NCBI RefSeq assembly: GCF_014529535.1
Contig: NW_023503555.1
Span: 2,976,001 to 3,040,000 of the forward strand
Direction of reading: 5' to 3'
Length of the DNA: 64,000 nt
From: Bradysia coprophila
Taxonomy: Eukaryota > Arthropoda > Insecta > Diptera > Sciaridae
Shown: positions 23,797-33,171 of the stretch, piece after piece
Numbering within the stretch: the first letter of the stretch is position 1
Layout: each line of letters begins with the position of its first letter
Notes under the pieces: model-generated
Told to the model about the DNA's origin: nothing
The model's input: only the letters and a program-made list of their open reading frames with translations
The model's database searches: none
Program-made: the position numbers and the translations under genes

Positions 23797-26502
23797 TTAA
23801 TGTTGGACTTTAGATTTTTGAATGTTGGCGATCATGCTCATCGGAAGTAGTTTTGAATTAATGAATTTCACGCTGCCGAAATGAAGGACAAGCTGAGTTT
23901 CGTAGTACGCAAACAGCCACATCAAATAATTACTATCGATCTCAGCATCAGGTAGAGGAGAATCCAGGGTCCAGTATTTGTCAGAAATGGATATAACTTT
24001 AGGACCAGGACGTTCAAGCAATCGAACGTAGCGATCATACCAGTGTCTCAACTCGGTTTCTCGTTTAGCAAGATACTCGTCCCAAGTCGGGACTTTTGGC
24101 GGAACTGGATAGCTCAGCTTAACAGTTCGAGCTTCGCCAATCTTTCCATACCGTCGTTCATGTTCTTCGATGATTGCTTCCCAGTTGACTTTGTCCTGTA
24201 ACGGTAGCTTGGTGAAGTGATCGTCGTCGTTGATATCGACATAAGCTTCGCGTAACGACATGATTCCAATGAATGGGTTCACCAAGCCTAAACCACCCCT
24301 CTCCAATGGCCAGTACACCCACACGTCGACTATGTCCGCTTCACGAAGTTTCTCGAATCGAGACTTTAACTTTTCGACAGGATTTCCATTTTCCGAACCG
24401 AAGAGGCCGGTGTATATCATACCCAGCGAGGTGACGATTTGATCCAAATGCTGTTTTCCGGAGACCAGAGCGCATTTACCGAAGTTTCGCACAAAGAATG
24501 CCAAATATTTGTTGAAGACGTTGATCCATTCTAGGACGCACTCGGATTTGTCCAGCAGAGCTCGCATTTCATCCAAGAACTTTGTGATCGCATCTTGATC
24601 GATCTTGAAGATTCCATTCGAATGAAGCTCCAGATAGCCCCAGTGTATGTTCCTCTGAGGTAGTGGTGATGGTCCGCAAATGACGGTTTTGCTAGGCTCG
24701 AGCTTTTTCAACGCTTCGTCCGAGTAAATCGAAACGGAACCACTTCGATCTTCTTTGACTTTAAGTCCAACCATTTTGCCGTATGTGTTCATTGTGTTCC
24801 AAGCTTTCGCGACATTCTCCTCAACGTTATCCCAGAACCAGAATTCGTCGGAAATTCTGTAAATTCGCATGCCGTTGCATTTCTGATTGACTAGCAAATC
24901 GAGTAAGAAGAGTAATGTCTCTCCGAAGAGCGACGAAAGAGTGTGCGACGTTGGAACACCTCGAACAACTAATGCTGGTGCTTCGTTTTCCACCAAGGAG
25001 ACACGGGGTTGTAGGAATTTCTTGAAAAATTCCAGCCATTCCTTCGAAACACCAAAATATTCCAATGCAATGAGAGCAGCATCGTGAACAACTGAAGGAC
25101 CAAACGATTCCAAATCAGCTTGTACAACAACTAAAGGCTTTTCCTTTCGAATCACTTGGTGAAGACGGATTTCCGTGCTGAGTGTATGTAAGAAGGCTTG
25201 CTTGAAGTCAATATCTGGATCAGGTTTAACAATGCGTCTCGGCTGCGATGCTATTTTCCTATACACTTTACGCAATGGTGCATAACCACCATCAGCTTGC
25301 ATGTCGTTTGCAACACCGACCAGTTCTGGAGCTGGCGTTAAACGTTGCATCATCATCTTTGGTGCTGCATAGGAGCTGGAGCGTGATTCGACTTTAGCAT
25401 ATTCCTCTTGTTGCTGACTGTCTTGAGAGTGCATCGAATCCGGAAGGGCTGACAAAAATGTACTTTGGTGAAATTCCTTTCGTTTACCCTCAATCGAGCC
25501 GTCATGACAGAAGATCTCAGCAAAAATCTTTGATTCGTAAATTTTCATGAATTGACCTTTGAAATAGGCTGCCCACTGAACGCCAACATATTGCAAAAAC
25601 AATGCCGTGATGATGTCTTCATTCATAAAAGCTTTGTATTCGCCAGCAAGACCTCGGCGAAGCTCCACTAGTTCACAAGATGCTGGCCACTCCCACCGTT
25701 TCAAATTACGCAGTCGATTGGTGAGAAGTGACGCCACTTCCTCTAAAGCTTCCGAATTTTCGTTGAGTTCTTTCAAGGCTGCTTTCTTCTCTGGCGTTAA
25801 CAGCTCCTCTGTGCTTAAACCTTTGATGCAACACTGCACATCGTACGAAGATATGTGATAGTTGACGATTTTGAAGAAATCTCCTGTCTCCCGGCGAATC
25901 TCTTTCATTATACTTTGACCTTCGGCGTTCTCTTCGAAATTCAGTAGCTCGTCAGAAAGAAATTTACGGAACTTGCCGGCTTCAAATTCTTCAGATGTTG
26001 GAGCGTTGAACATGAGAGACTTCATTTTTTCAACGACTTTGGCTTTGTCCTGTTTCGCCTTTTCCTTTAGCTCACTTAAGTTTTCCTCCGTCTCCGCACC
26101 AGCAGACTTAGCGGCTTTCTTCTCTTCCAGTTCCAGCCATTCGCTCAACAGTGAGCCGTAAAGATAAGAATATTCACACTTTCGCAACGCGTATTGAATT
26201 TCCTGCTTCAGTTTATCAATCCATGCACGAACCAGCTGGGTGCTGAGTGACGAATCCTCTTTACCATTTTTCAAGACATAATTGAGATTGTCGATAAGTA
26301 TCTGACCAATAATGTCCTTGACGGGACTGTCCTTAGCGGCTTGGTAAAGTATTTGCAGTGCATTCGCCGGATCGATCGAAGGTTCTTCAATGCTCTTCAG
26401 AACAGGATTGAAATGATCGTTCATCAAATTCCGTTGCTGCTTTAGTTCCTCAAGCTTCTCTTGGGTCACTTGTTGGACAATACTCCTGAATGAGGCACTC
26501 AT
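23797..26502 (-). CDS. RVT-type cellular reverse-transcriptase-related protein, copy 2
   Basis: 901 aa, single coding exon. Rough positions: helical N-terminus 1-260; motifs 1-2 around 267-300 (RRGLAGEYKAFMNEDI); variable linker about 374-421; motif A with Asp463 (VQADLESF); motif B 514-520 (RGVPTSH); motif C 550-556 (SDEFWFW, Asp552 followed by Glu); WGYL 621-624; ERGGLGLVNPF 734-744 in the thumb-like region. The start follows a TTTCAG acceptor 11 bases upstream, suggesting a 5'-UTR intron. On its strand an AATAAA lies about 160 bp after the stop. The linker is Ser/Ala/Met-rich, with APKMMMQRLTPAP and GGYAPLRKVYRK. Apart from that linker it differs from copy 3 at only about a dozen positions. 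Confidence 0.83.
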   Translation of the reverse strand: MSASFRSIVQQVTQEKLEELKQQRNLMNDHFNPVLKSIEEPSIDPANALQILYQAAKDSPVKDIIGQILIDNLNYVLKNGKEDSSLSTQLVRAWIDKLKQEIQYALRKCEYSYLYGSLLSEWLELEEKKAAKSAGAETEENLSELKEKAKQDKAKVVEKMKSLMFNAPTSEEFEAGKFRKFLSDELLNFEENAEGQSIMKEIRRETGDFFKIVNYHISSYDVQCCIKGLSTEELLTPEKKAALKELNENSEALEEVASLLTNRLRNLKRWEWPASCELVELRRGLAGEYKAFMNEDIITALFLQYVGVQWAAYFKGQFMKIYESKIFAEIFCHDGSIEGKRKEFHQSTFLSALPDSMHSQDSQQQEEYAKVESRSSSYAAPKMMMQRLTPAPELVGVANDMQADGGYAPLRKVYRKIASQPRRIVKPDPDIDFKQAFLHTLSTEIRLHQVIRKEKPLVVVQADLESFGPSVVHDAALIALEYFGVSKEWLEFFKKFLQPRVSLVENEAPALVVRGVPTSHTLSSLFGETLLFLLDLLVNQKCNGMRIYRISDEFWFWDNVEENVAKAWNTMNTYGKMVGLKVKEDRSGSVSIYSDEALKKLEPSKTVICGPSPLPQRNIHWGYLELHSNGIFKIDQDAITKFLDEMRALLDKSECVLEWINVFNKYLAFFVRNFGKCALVSGKQHLDQIVTSLGMIYTGLFGSENGNPVEKLKSRFEKLREADIVDVWVYWPLERGGLGLVNPFIGIMSLREAYVDINDDDHFTKLPLQDKVNWEAIIEEHERRYGKIGEARTVKLSYPVPPKVPTWDEYLAKRETELRHWYDRYVRLLERPGPKVISISDKYWTLDSPLPDAEIDSNYLMWLFAYYETQLVLHFGSVKFINSKLLPMSMIANIQKSKVQH

Positions 26503-26937
26503 TGTCGTAGGGGCTGAAATCGAAAAAATAGACGCAATGGGAGTGCTGTTCGAGGTAATGCGTACAAATCAATTGGATAATATGTTGTGGAATTCTATAA
26601 GCTTTTACGGTTATTATTTCCTTGCTGTAATAGATTAACAACGTGAATCCAAGTCAGGGAAATTTAAATTTTCTAGTGCCTCGACAAAATTCTATGGGTC
26701 GCATTTCGACGACATTTTCACTCTTAAAGTTGTTTCTGCAGTCTCTGAACAAGTCAATTTTAGTCTCAGAAAATTAATGTCTTGTGAAAGACCTAAATGA
26801 TTGTTAGTCGGAATCCAGAGATACATTATATAACCGAGACTTGTTCCAAGCCTAAGCCCGATTATCTAACAAATTTTCTATTTTTATGCTAGTTGTGTAA
26901 TATCGCACGACGCGTCTCAACGATCTTGTCAAATGTG

Positions 26938-28420
26938 ACGGTATTTTTTTTGGCATATCTTTTAGCATATCTTTTCAAAAAAAAATTTGGGTTCCAAAAA
27001 TTATTTTTGTTTCCAAAAAAAAGTTTTGTAAGTATATAAAGAATTTTGGTTTTCAAAAAAAAGTTTTGATTAAGTATATAAGGAGTTTGGTTGAAGAAAA
27101 AGTAACTAAAAAATACTTGTTTTTTCTATACATATGAGAAAATATGGTAATAATTGATTGCAAAGAGAAATTAATTTAGAAATGAAAACGTAAAAGAAAA
27201 TTGAGAAAATAGATAAAAGTGAATAAATGAAAGGGAATATTTTTAAGGGAAAGGATTGGGCTGAGTTTCTTTTTAAATATTGCTCTCTTGATCTGTTGTT
27301 TTCTACATTATTACCTATGACTGCGCAAAAACTATAAGTTTGTGGATGATAATGTTATTGAAACTAATCAATGGATCGGTGGTTGGATGTATTTTTTTTA
27401 ATTTTTTGTGTTTTTGTTCGAAAGTTCACCTCAAGCCGTTTTGTTGGTTCCTATGGAATTCATCCTTTTACGAAAACGTAAAGGAGTTTAGTTCGTCTTT
27501 TTACGAAATGAATACCAATTTTTATTGGACATAAAAAGTGTTTTAACACGCCGAGCGAACCGGCCCATTGCCCCGGAGCGAAGCGGAGGGCCGCAATGCG
27601 AGCCGGGCGCCGGAACGGTGTCGGTAACTTAGGAGTTAATTTTTTTTCTCTCGCCTCGTCCAATAATTAGCCTGTGTAATTTGTTTTTCATAAAAATTAA
27701 ATTTACAAAACCAAATTATAGACGGCAAATATACATAAAAACAAATTGGACAATAAAAGTTCGATGGTTCAACTGAAAATGATTTTTTCCTTGCATCTAA
27801 TCACTTTTATGCACTGTAGTGCCCATATGTTCATTTTGCGTGCGTAAATATGCATTCGATGAAGTGTAAAATTGCTACAGTACATAAAATCTTGTTGCTA
27901 ACTTGTGCCTAAACTGGAATTTTGCGCATACGATGTGTTGTCAACCTCGGCTTCGCCTCGGATTGACAATCGTCACATCTATTGCGCAAAATTTCCATTT
28001 AGGCACATGTTAGCAAAATAGCTATTATCTGCATTCTCAATTTTCTTTTACTTGTTATACGGAAATTATTTCCTTTTCAATTTTAGAAATCAATTTTACA
28101 CAAAAAACAAAAAAAAAACAAAAAATATTACATCCAACCACCGATCCATTGCTCAGACCAATCCTTTCCCTTAAAAATATTCCCTTTCATTTATTCACTT
28201 TTATCTATTTTCTCAATTTTCTTTTAGTTTTCATTTCTAAATTTCTCTTTGCAATCAATTATTACCATATTTTCTCATATGTAGAAAAAACAAGTATTTT
28301 TTAGTTACCAAACTTCTTATATACTTCATCAAAACTTTTTTTTGGAAACAAAAATATTTTTTGGAAACAAAATTTTTTTTTGAAAAGATATGCTAAAAGA
28401 TATGCCAAAAAAAATACCGT
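26938..28420. mobile_element. 1.48 kb foldback transposon with long inverted repeats
   Basis: Tips are ACGGTATTTTTTTTGGCATA and its complement ending AAAATACCGT. The target duplication AAATGTG is at 26931-26937 and 28421-28427; unit 2 has a single AAATGTG at the same place (about 32938). The inverted repeats run several hundred bp, to about 27420 on the left and from about 28095 on the right, with an extra roughly 110 bp (27255-27365) on the left only. The centre has no transposase. It holds a GC-rich patch (27545-27625) and a second foldback (27897-28014). Confidence 0.9.
27897..28014. repeat. Inner palindrome within the foldback element
   Basis: GCTAACTTGTGCCTAAA at the left faces TTTAGGCACATGTTAGC at the right. 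ATTTTGCGCAT / ATTGCGCAAAAT continues the pairing, and a CCTCGGCTTCGCCTCGG hairpin forms the tip. Probably a separate, older insertion that now forms the core of the larger element. Confidence 0.75.
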
Positions 28421-28770
28421 AAATGTGCGCCTTAGAAGGAAATGTTTCTTCGGAAAGTGTTCGTTAGTAACAATAACTTTGACTGTGTTGGGTAGGAGAA
28501 TTCAAACTTAAATCCATAATTACCACTGCAACCTAGATCAGAAGTTTAAAGCTTTAGGGTAAAACGCTACAAACTCGATTAATTGTCGGCAATTTAGAAA
28601 TTGTAAAGCACTTGGGGACAAAAGAACTTTTTGAATTTTTTTTTGCTTGTTTGATGAAATTGTCAGACAGCAATAAAGACGAATGTAAGCAGGAATATCA
28701 TTAAAGTCTAAGCGTAGCGCTGTTGAATAATACTTTGAATTCAGCCTTATTGAAAGGATAAATTGAAGTT

Positions 28771-28851
28771 AGTTTATTTATTTATGTCATAATATGAGTA
28801 AGGCCTGTGAGCCTTTTTTAGTACATATTACAGTAGGATGTCAATCAACGC
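28771..28851 (-). mobile_element. Short LINE 3'-tail fragment
   Basis: Present in unit 1, absent from unit 2. Flanked by AAGTT (28766-28770 and 28852-28856). On the minus strand it ends in a TAAATAAATAAA-like tail, which is what a 5'-truncated non-LTR insertion leaves. Only about 80 bp, so the family cannot be named. Confidence 0.7.
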
Positions 28852-29807
28852 AAGTTAAATTATCTTACTTTTCAATAACGAATCCTCTTGATGTTTCTAT
28901 CGATGGAATCAATCCAGCTTCAAATGCAATAGATCTGTAAAATATAAAAGAAAAATCATTTGAAATTTTCCAAGTTATAGAAAGATTGTTTGATTTCGTA
29001 GTGTATATGACAGCAGTTTTCTATTTATATTCTTCCAATTTCAATTCGAAGTATTTTAAAGTTCACGTCGATTGATATGAATAAGCTTTCCAAGGCGACC
29101 AATGAAATACATTTTTGCACAATTTTTTATAACCCGAGACGAAAATGTAAGAGCATCATCAAATAGCAGCAATAAAAAACATTTTAAAATTTATTCTATT
29201 CCGGAGGTTCGTTATAAAACACATCAAGCAATGGAACTTATCAAACGAGAATTTTCTGCGCAAATCCATTTCTTTGTCACAGGGAAAACAAAATATTTAA
29301 AATTTAGGAATTTGTCCAATTTCCAAGTCATCACATTTTCCAGAATTTTCCTAAATTTTCTCAAAAATATTTGTTGGGAAAATCTAGAAAAATTTGAGCA
29401 AATTCCAAAAAAAGTGTGAAAAATGTTGTACCAAAAATAGTCCGAGCATTTTCACCTCCATATGCAGCACCATTCACTAATCGAAGAATATTTTGTTCCA
29501 ATCTTGGTTCCAATCTGTTGGAATTACTTTGACCAAAGGATTTAGAAAATTCGATAATTAATCAGGGACTATGTCATGCCGACTGTGAATGGTTCAGAAT
29601 TGAACGATAAAGAAAACCCCGGCCTTTGGGTGCTAAAATAATTTTTTATTTACATAAATAGACCGAACTCAATACAATAATGCGGCCCTAAATACAAAAA
29701 AAAATCAATGGAGTAGTATCGCGTTAGTAAAACTTACAAAATCGATAAAAAAAAGGCCAATGAAAAGGCGAACGTTTGTTAAAAGGCTTGACCTGTTGAC
29801 TAGAAAT

Positions 29808-32507
29808 TTAATGTTGAACTTTAGATTTTTGAATGTTGGCGATCATGCTCATCGGAAGTAGTTTTGAATTAATGAATTTCACGCTGCCGAAATGAAGGAC
29901 AAGCTGAGTTTCGTAGTAAGCAAATAGCCACATCAAATAATTACTATCGATCTCAGCATCAGGTAGTGGAGAATCCAGGGTCCAGTATTTGTCAGAAATG
30001 GATATAACTTTGGGACCAGGACGTTCAAGCAATCGAATGTAGCGATCGTACCAGTGCCTCAACTCGGTTTCTCGTTTTGCAAGATACTCGTCCCAGGTCG
30101 GGACTTTTGGCGGAACTTGATAGCCCGGCTGAATAGTTCGAGCTTCACCAATCTTTCCATACCGTCGTTCATGTTCTTCGATGATTGCTTCCCAGTTGAC
30201 TTTGTCCTGTAACGGTAGCTTAGTAAAGTGATCGTCGTCGTTGATATCGACATAAGCTTCGCGTAACGACATGATTCCAATGAATGGGTTCACCAAGCCT
30301 AAACCACCCCTCTCCAATGGCCAGTACACCCACACGTCGACTATGTCCGCTTCACGAAGTTTCTCGAATCGAGACTTTAACTTTTCGACAGGATTTCCAT
30401 TTTCCGAACCGAAGAGGCCGGTGTATATCATACCCAGCGAGGTGACGATTTGATCCAAATGCTGTTTTCCGGAGACCAGAGCGCATTTACCGAAGTTTCG
30501 CACAAAGAATGCCAAATATTTGTTGAAGACGTTGATCCATTCTAGGACGCACTCGGATTTGTCCAGCAGAGCTCGCATTTCATCCAAGAACTTTGTGATC
30601 GCATCTTGATCGATCTTGAAGATTCCATTCGAATGAAGCTCCAGATAGCCCCAGTGTATGTTCCTCTGAGGTAGTGGTGATGGTCCGCAAATGACGGTTT
30701 TGCTGGGCTCGAGCTTTTTCAACGCTTCGTCCGAGTAAATCGAAACGGACCCACTTCGATCTTCTTTGACTTTAAGTCCAACCATTTTGCCGTATGTGTT
30801 CATTGTGTTCCAAGCTTTCGCGACATTCTCCTCAACGTTATCCCAGAACCAGAATTCGTCGGAAATTCTGTAAATTCGCATGCCGTTGCATTTCTGATTG
30901 ACTAGCAAATCGAGTAAGAAGAGTAATGTCTCTCCGAAGAGCGATGAAAGAGTGTGTGACGTTGGAACACCTCGAACAACTAATGCTGGTGCTTCGTTTT
31001 CCACCAAGGAGACACGGGGTTGTAGGAATTTCTTGAAAAATTCCAGCCATTCCTTCGAAACACCAAAATATTCCAATGCAATGAGAGCAGCATCGTGAAC
31101 AACTGAAGGACCAAACGATTCCAAATCGGCTTGTACAACAACTAAAGGCTTGTCCTTTCGAATCACTTGGTGAAGACGAATTTCCGTGCTGAGTGTGTGC
31201 AAGAAGGCTTGCTTGAAGTCAATATCTGGATCCGGCTTAACGATGCGCCTTGGCTTGGATGCTTTTTTCCTAACCATTTGAGGCGGTGGTGCGTAACTGC
31301 AATCAGATTGCACGTCGTTTGCAGCCCCAAATAGTCCTGAAGGCGCCGCACATTGCATCATCATCATTGGAGCTGCATAGGAGCGTGATTCGACTTTAGC
31401 ATATTCTTCTTGTTGCTGACTATCTTGAGACTGCATCGAATCCGGAAGGGCTGACAAAAATGTACTTTGGTGAAATTCCTTTCGTTTACCCTCAATCGAG
31501 TCGTCATGACAGAAGATCTCAGCAAAAATCTTTGATTCGTAAATTTTCATGAATTGACCTTTGAAATAGGCTGCCCATTGAACGCCAACATATTGCAAAA
31601 ACAATGCCGTGATGATGTCTTCATTCATAAAAGCTTTGTATTCGCCAGCAAGACCTCGGCGAAGCTCCACTAGTTCACATGATGCTGGCCACTCCCACCG
31701 TTTCAAATTACGCAGTCGATTGGTAAGAAGTGACGCCACTTCCTCTAAAGCTTCCGAATTTTCGTTGAGTTCTTTCAAGGCTGCTTTCTTCTCTGGCGTT
31801 AACAGTTCCTCTGTGCTTAAACCTTTGATGCAACACTGCACATCGTACGAAGATATGTGATAGTTGACGATTTTGAAGAAATCTCCTGTCTCCCGGCGAA
31901 TCTCTTTCATTATACTTTGACCTTCAGCATTCTCTTCGAAATTCAGTAGCTCGTCAGAAAGAAATTTACGGAACTTGCCGGCTTCAAATTCTTCAGATGT
32001 TGGAGCGTTGAACATGAGAGACTTCATTTTTTCAACGACTTTGGCTTTGTCCTGTTTCGCCTTTTCCTTTAGCTCACTTAAGTTTTCCTCCGTCTCCGCA
32101 CCAGCAGACTTCTTAGCGGCTTTCTTCTCTTCCAGTTCCAGCCATTCGCTCAACAGTGAGCCGTAAAGATAAGAATATTCACACTTTCGCAACGCGTATT
32201 GAATTTCCTGCTTCAGTTTATCAATCCATGCACGAACCAGCTGGGTGCTGAGTGACGAATCCTCTTTACCATTTTTCAAGACATAATTGAGATTGTCGAT
32301 CAGTATCTGACCAATAATGTCCTTGACGGGACTGTCCTTAGCGGCTTGGTAAAGTATTTGCAGTGCATTCGCCGGATCGATCGAAGGTTCCTCAATGCTC
32401 TTCAGAACAGGATTGAAATGATCGTTCATCAAATTCCGTTGCTGCTTTAGTTCCTCAAGCTTCTCTTGGGTCACTTGTTGGACAATACTCCTGAATGAGG
32501 CACTCAT
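29808..32507 (-). CDS. RVT-type cellular reverse-transcriptase-related protein, copy 3
   Basis: 899 aa, single coding exon, same organisation as copies 1 and 2: helical N-terminus, GEYKAFMNEDI, variable linker, QADLESFG, RGVPTSH, SDEFWFW, WGYLELHSNG. It has one extra Lys in the EEKKAAKKSAG segment and a linker three residues shorter than copy 2 (here YAAPMMMMQCAAPSG, then YAPPPQMVRKKASKP). The start codon follows the same TTTCAG acceptor. The frame is fully open, and differences from copy 2 outside the linker are few and conservative, so it is presumably functional. Likely role is that of the family, an RNA-templated or template-independent polymerase of unknown cellular use. Confidence 0.83.
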   Translation of the reverse strand: MSASFRSIVQQVTQEKLEELKQQRNLMNDHFNPVLKSIEEPSIDPANALQILYQAAKDSPVKDIIGQILIDNLNYVLKNGKEDSSLSTQLVRAWIDKLKQEIQYALRKCEYSYLYGSLLSEWLELEEKKAAKKSAGAETEENLSELKEKAKQDKAKVVEKMKSLMFNAPTSEEFEAGKFRKFLSDELLNFEENAEGQSIMKEIRRETGDFFKIVNYHISSYDVQCCIKGLSTEELLTPEKKAALKELNENSEALEEVASLLTNRLRNLKRWEWPASCELVELRRGLAGEYKAFMNEDIITALFLQYVGVQWAAYFKGQFMKIYESKIFAEIFCHDDSIEGKRKEFHQSTFLSALPDSMQSQDSQQQEEYAKVESRSYAAPMMMMQCAAPSGLFGAANDVQSDCSYAPPPQMVRKKASKPRRIVKPDPDIDFKQAFLHTLSTEIRLHQVIRKDKPLVVVQADLESFGPSVVHDAALIALEYFGVSKEWLEFFKKFLQPRVSLVENEAPALVVRGVPTSHTLSSLFGETLLFLLDLLVNQKCNGMRIYRISDEFWFWDNVEENVAKAWNTMNTYGKMVGLKVKEDRSGSVSIYSDEALKKLEPSKTVICGPSPLPQRNIHWGYLELHSNGIFKIDQDAITKFLDEMRALLDKSECVLEWINVFNKYLAFFVRNFGKCALVSGKQHLDQIVTSLGMIYTGLFGSENGNPVEKLKSRFEKLREADIVDVWVYWPLERGGLGLVNPFIGIMSLREAYVDINDDDHFTKLPLQDKVNWEAIIEEHERRYGKIGEARTIQPGYQVPPKVPTWDEYLAKRETELRHWYDRYIRLLERPGPKVISISDKYWTLDSPLPDAEIDSNYLMWLFAYYETQLVLHFGSVKFINSKLLPMSMIANIQKSKVQH

Positions 32508-33011
32508 TGTCGTAGGGGCTGAAATCGAAAAAATAGACGAAATGGGAGTGCTGTTCGAGGTAATGCGTACAAATCAATTGGATAATATGTTGTGGAATTC
32601 TATAAGCTTTTACGGTTATTATTTCCTTGCTGTAATAGATTAACAACGTGAATCCAAGTCAGGGAAATTTAAATTTTCTAGTGCCTCGACAAAATTCTAT
32701 GGGTCGCATTTCGACGTCATTTTCACTCTTAAAGTTGTTTCTGCATTCTCTGAACAAGTCAATTTTAGTCTCAGAAAATTAATGTCTTGTGAAAGACCTA
32801 AATGATTGTTAGTCGGAATCCAGAGATACATTATTTAACCGAGACTTGTTCCAAGCCTTAAGCCCGATTATCTAACAAATTTTCTATTTTTATGCTAGTT
32901 GTGTAATATCGCACGACGCGTCTCAACGATCTTATCAAATGTGCGTCTTAGAAGGAAATGTTTCTACGGAAAGTGTTCGTTAGTAACAATAACTTTGACT
33001 GTGTTCGGTAG

Positions 33012-33171
33012 CAGTGCCTATATTCGCGAAAATATTTTCACGAATTTTCTCAAATTTTCACGATTTTCTCAAATTTTTGTAAATTTTCGCAAATCGTTTT
33101 TTGTGAAAATTTAAGAAAATCGCGAAAATTTGAGAAAATTTGTGAAAATATTTTCGCGAATATAGGCACTG
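33012..33171. mobile_element. hAT-like MITE with 8 bp target duplication
   Basis: 160 bp. Ends CAGTGCCTATATTCGCGAAA and TTTCGCGAATATAGGCACTG, with pairing continuing inward for most of the element. TTCGGTAG is duplicated (33004-33011 and 33172-33179). Unit 1 has one uninterrupted copy of this site near 28490. CAGTG tips and 8 bp duplications are characteristic of hAT elements. Confidence 0.92.

Larger units (their letters stand above)
23077..29284. repeat. Tandem duplication unit 1 (contains RVT copy 2)
   Basis: Begins AAAACAAAATATTTT and ends with CCATTTCTTTGTCAC, the same limits as unit 2 (29285-33902). Without its three insertions (23115-23300, 26938-28420, 28771-28851) it is about 4.4 kb and collinear with unit 2. 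High identity continues through noncoding flanks, so this is a recent head-to-tail duplication. Confidence 0.85.
26503..29807. other. Gap between RVT copies 2 and 3
   Basis: Consists of the 5' flank of copy 2, a 1.48 kb foldback element, a short LINE tail and the 3' flank of copy 3. Frames of 60-105 codons here are either inside repeats or not conserved between the two units; none is called. Confidence 0.6.

Noticed and set aside
27545-27625. GC-rich patch as an rRNA, tRNA or bacterial insert
   Set aside because: Too short, no RNA fold or coding frame recognised; it is inside the foldback element.
29102-29419. 105-codon frame between RVT copies
   Set aside because: Not preserved as a frame in the duplicated unit at 33720-33900 and lies in flank sequence; probably chance.
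16022-32507. RVT ORFs as ordinary LINE or group II-like retroelements
   Set aside because: No endonuclease, zinc knuckle, poly(A) tail or target-site duplications. The duplication is by large tandem DNA blocks, and a splice acceptor sits before the ATG.
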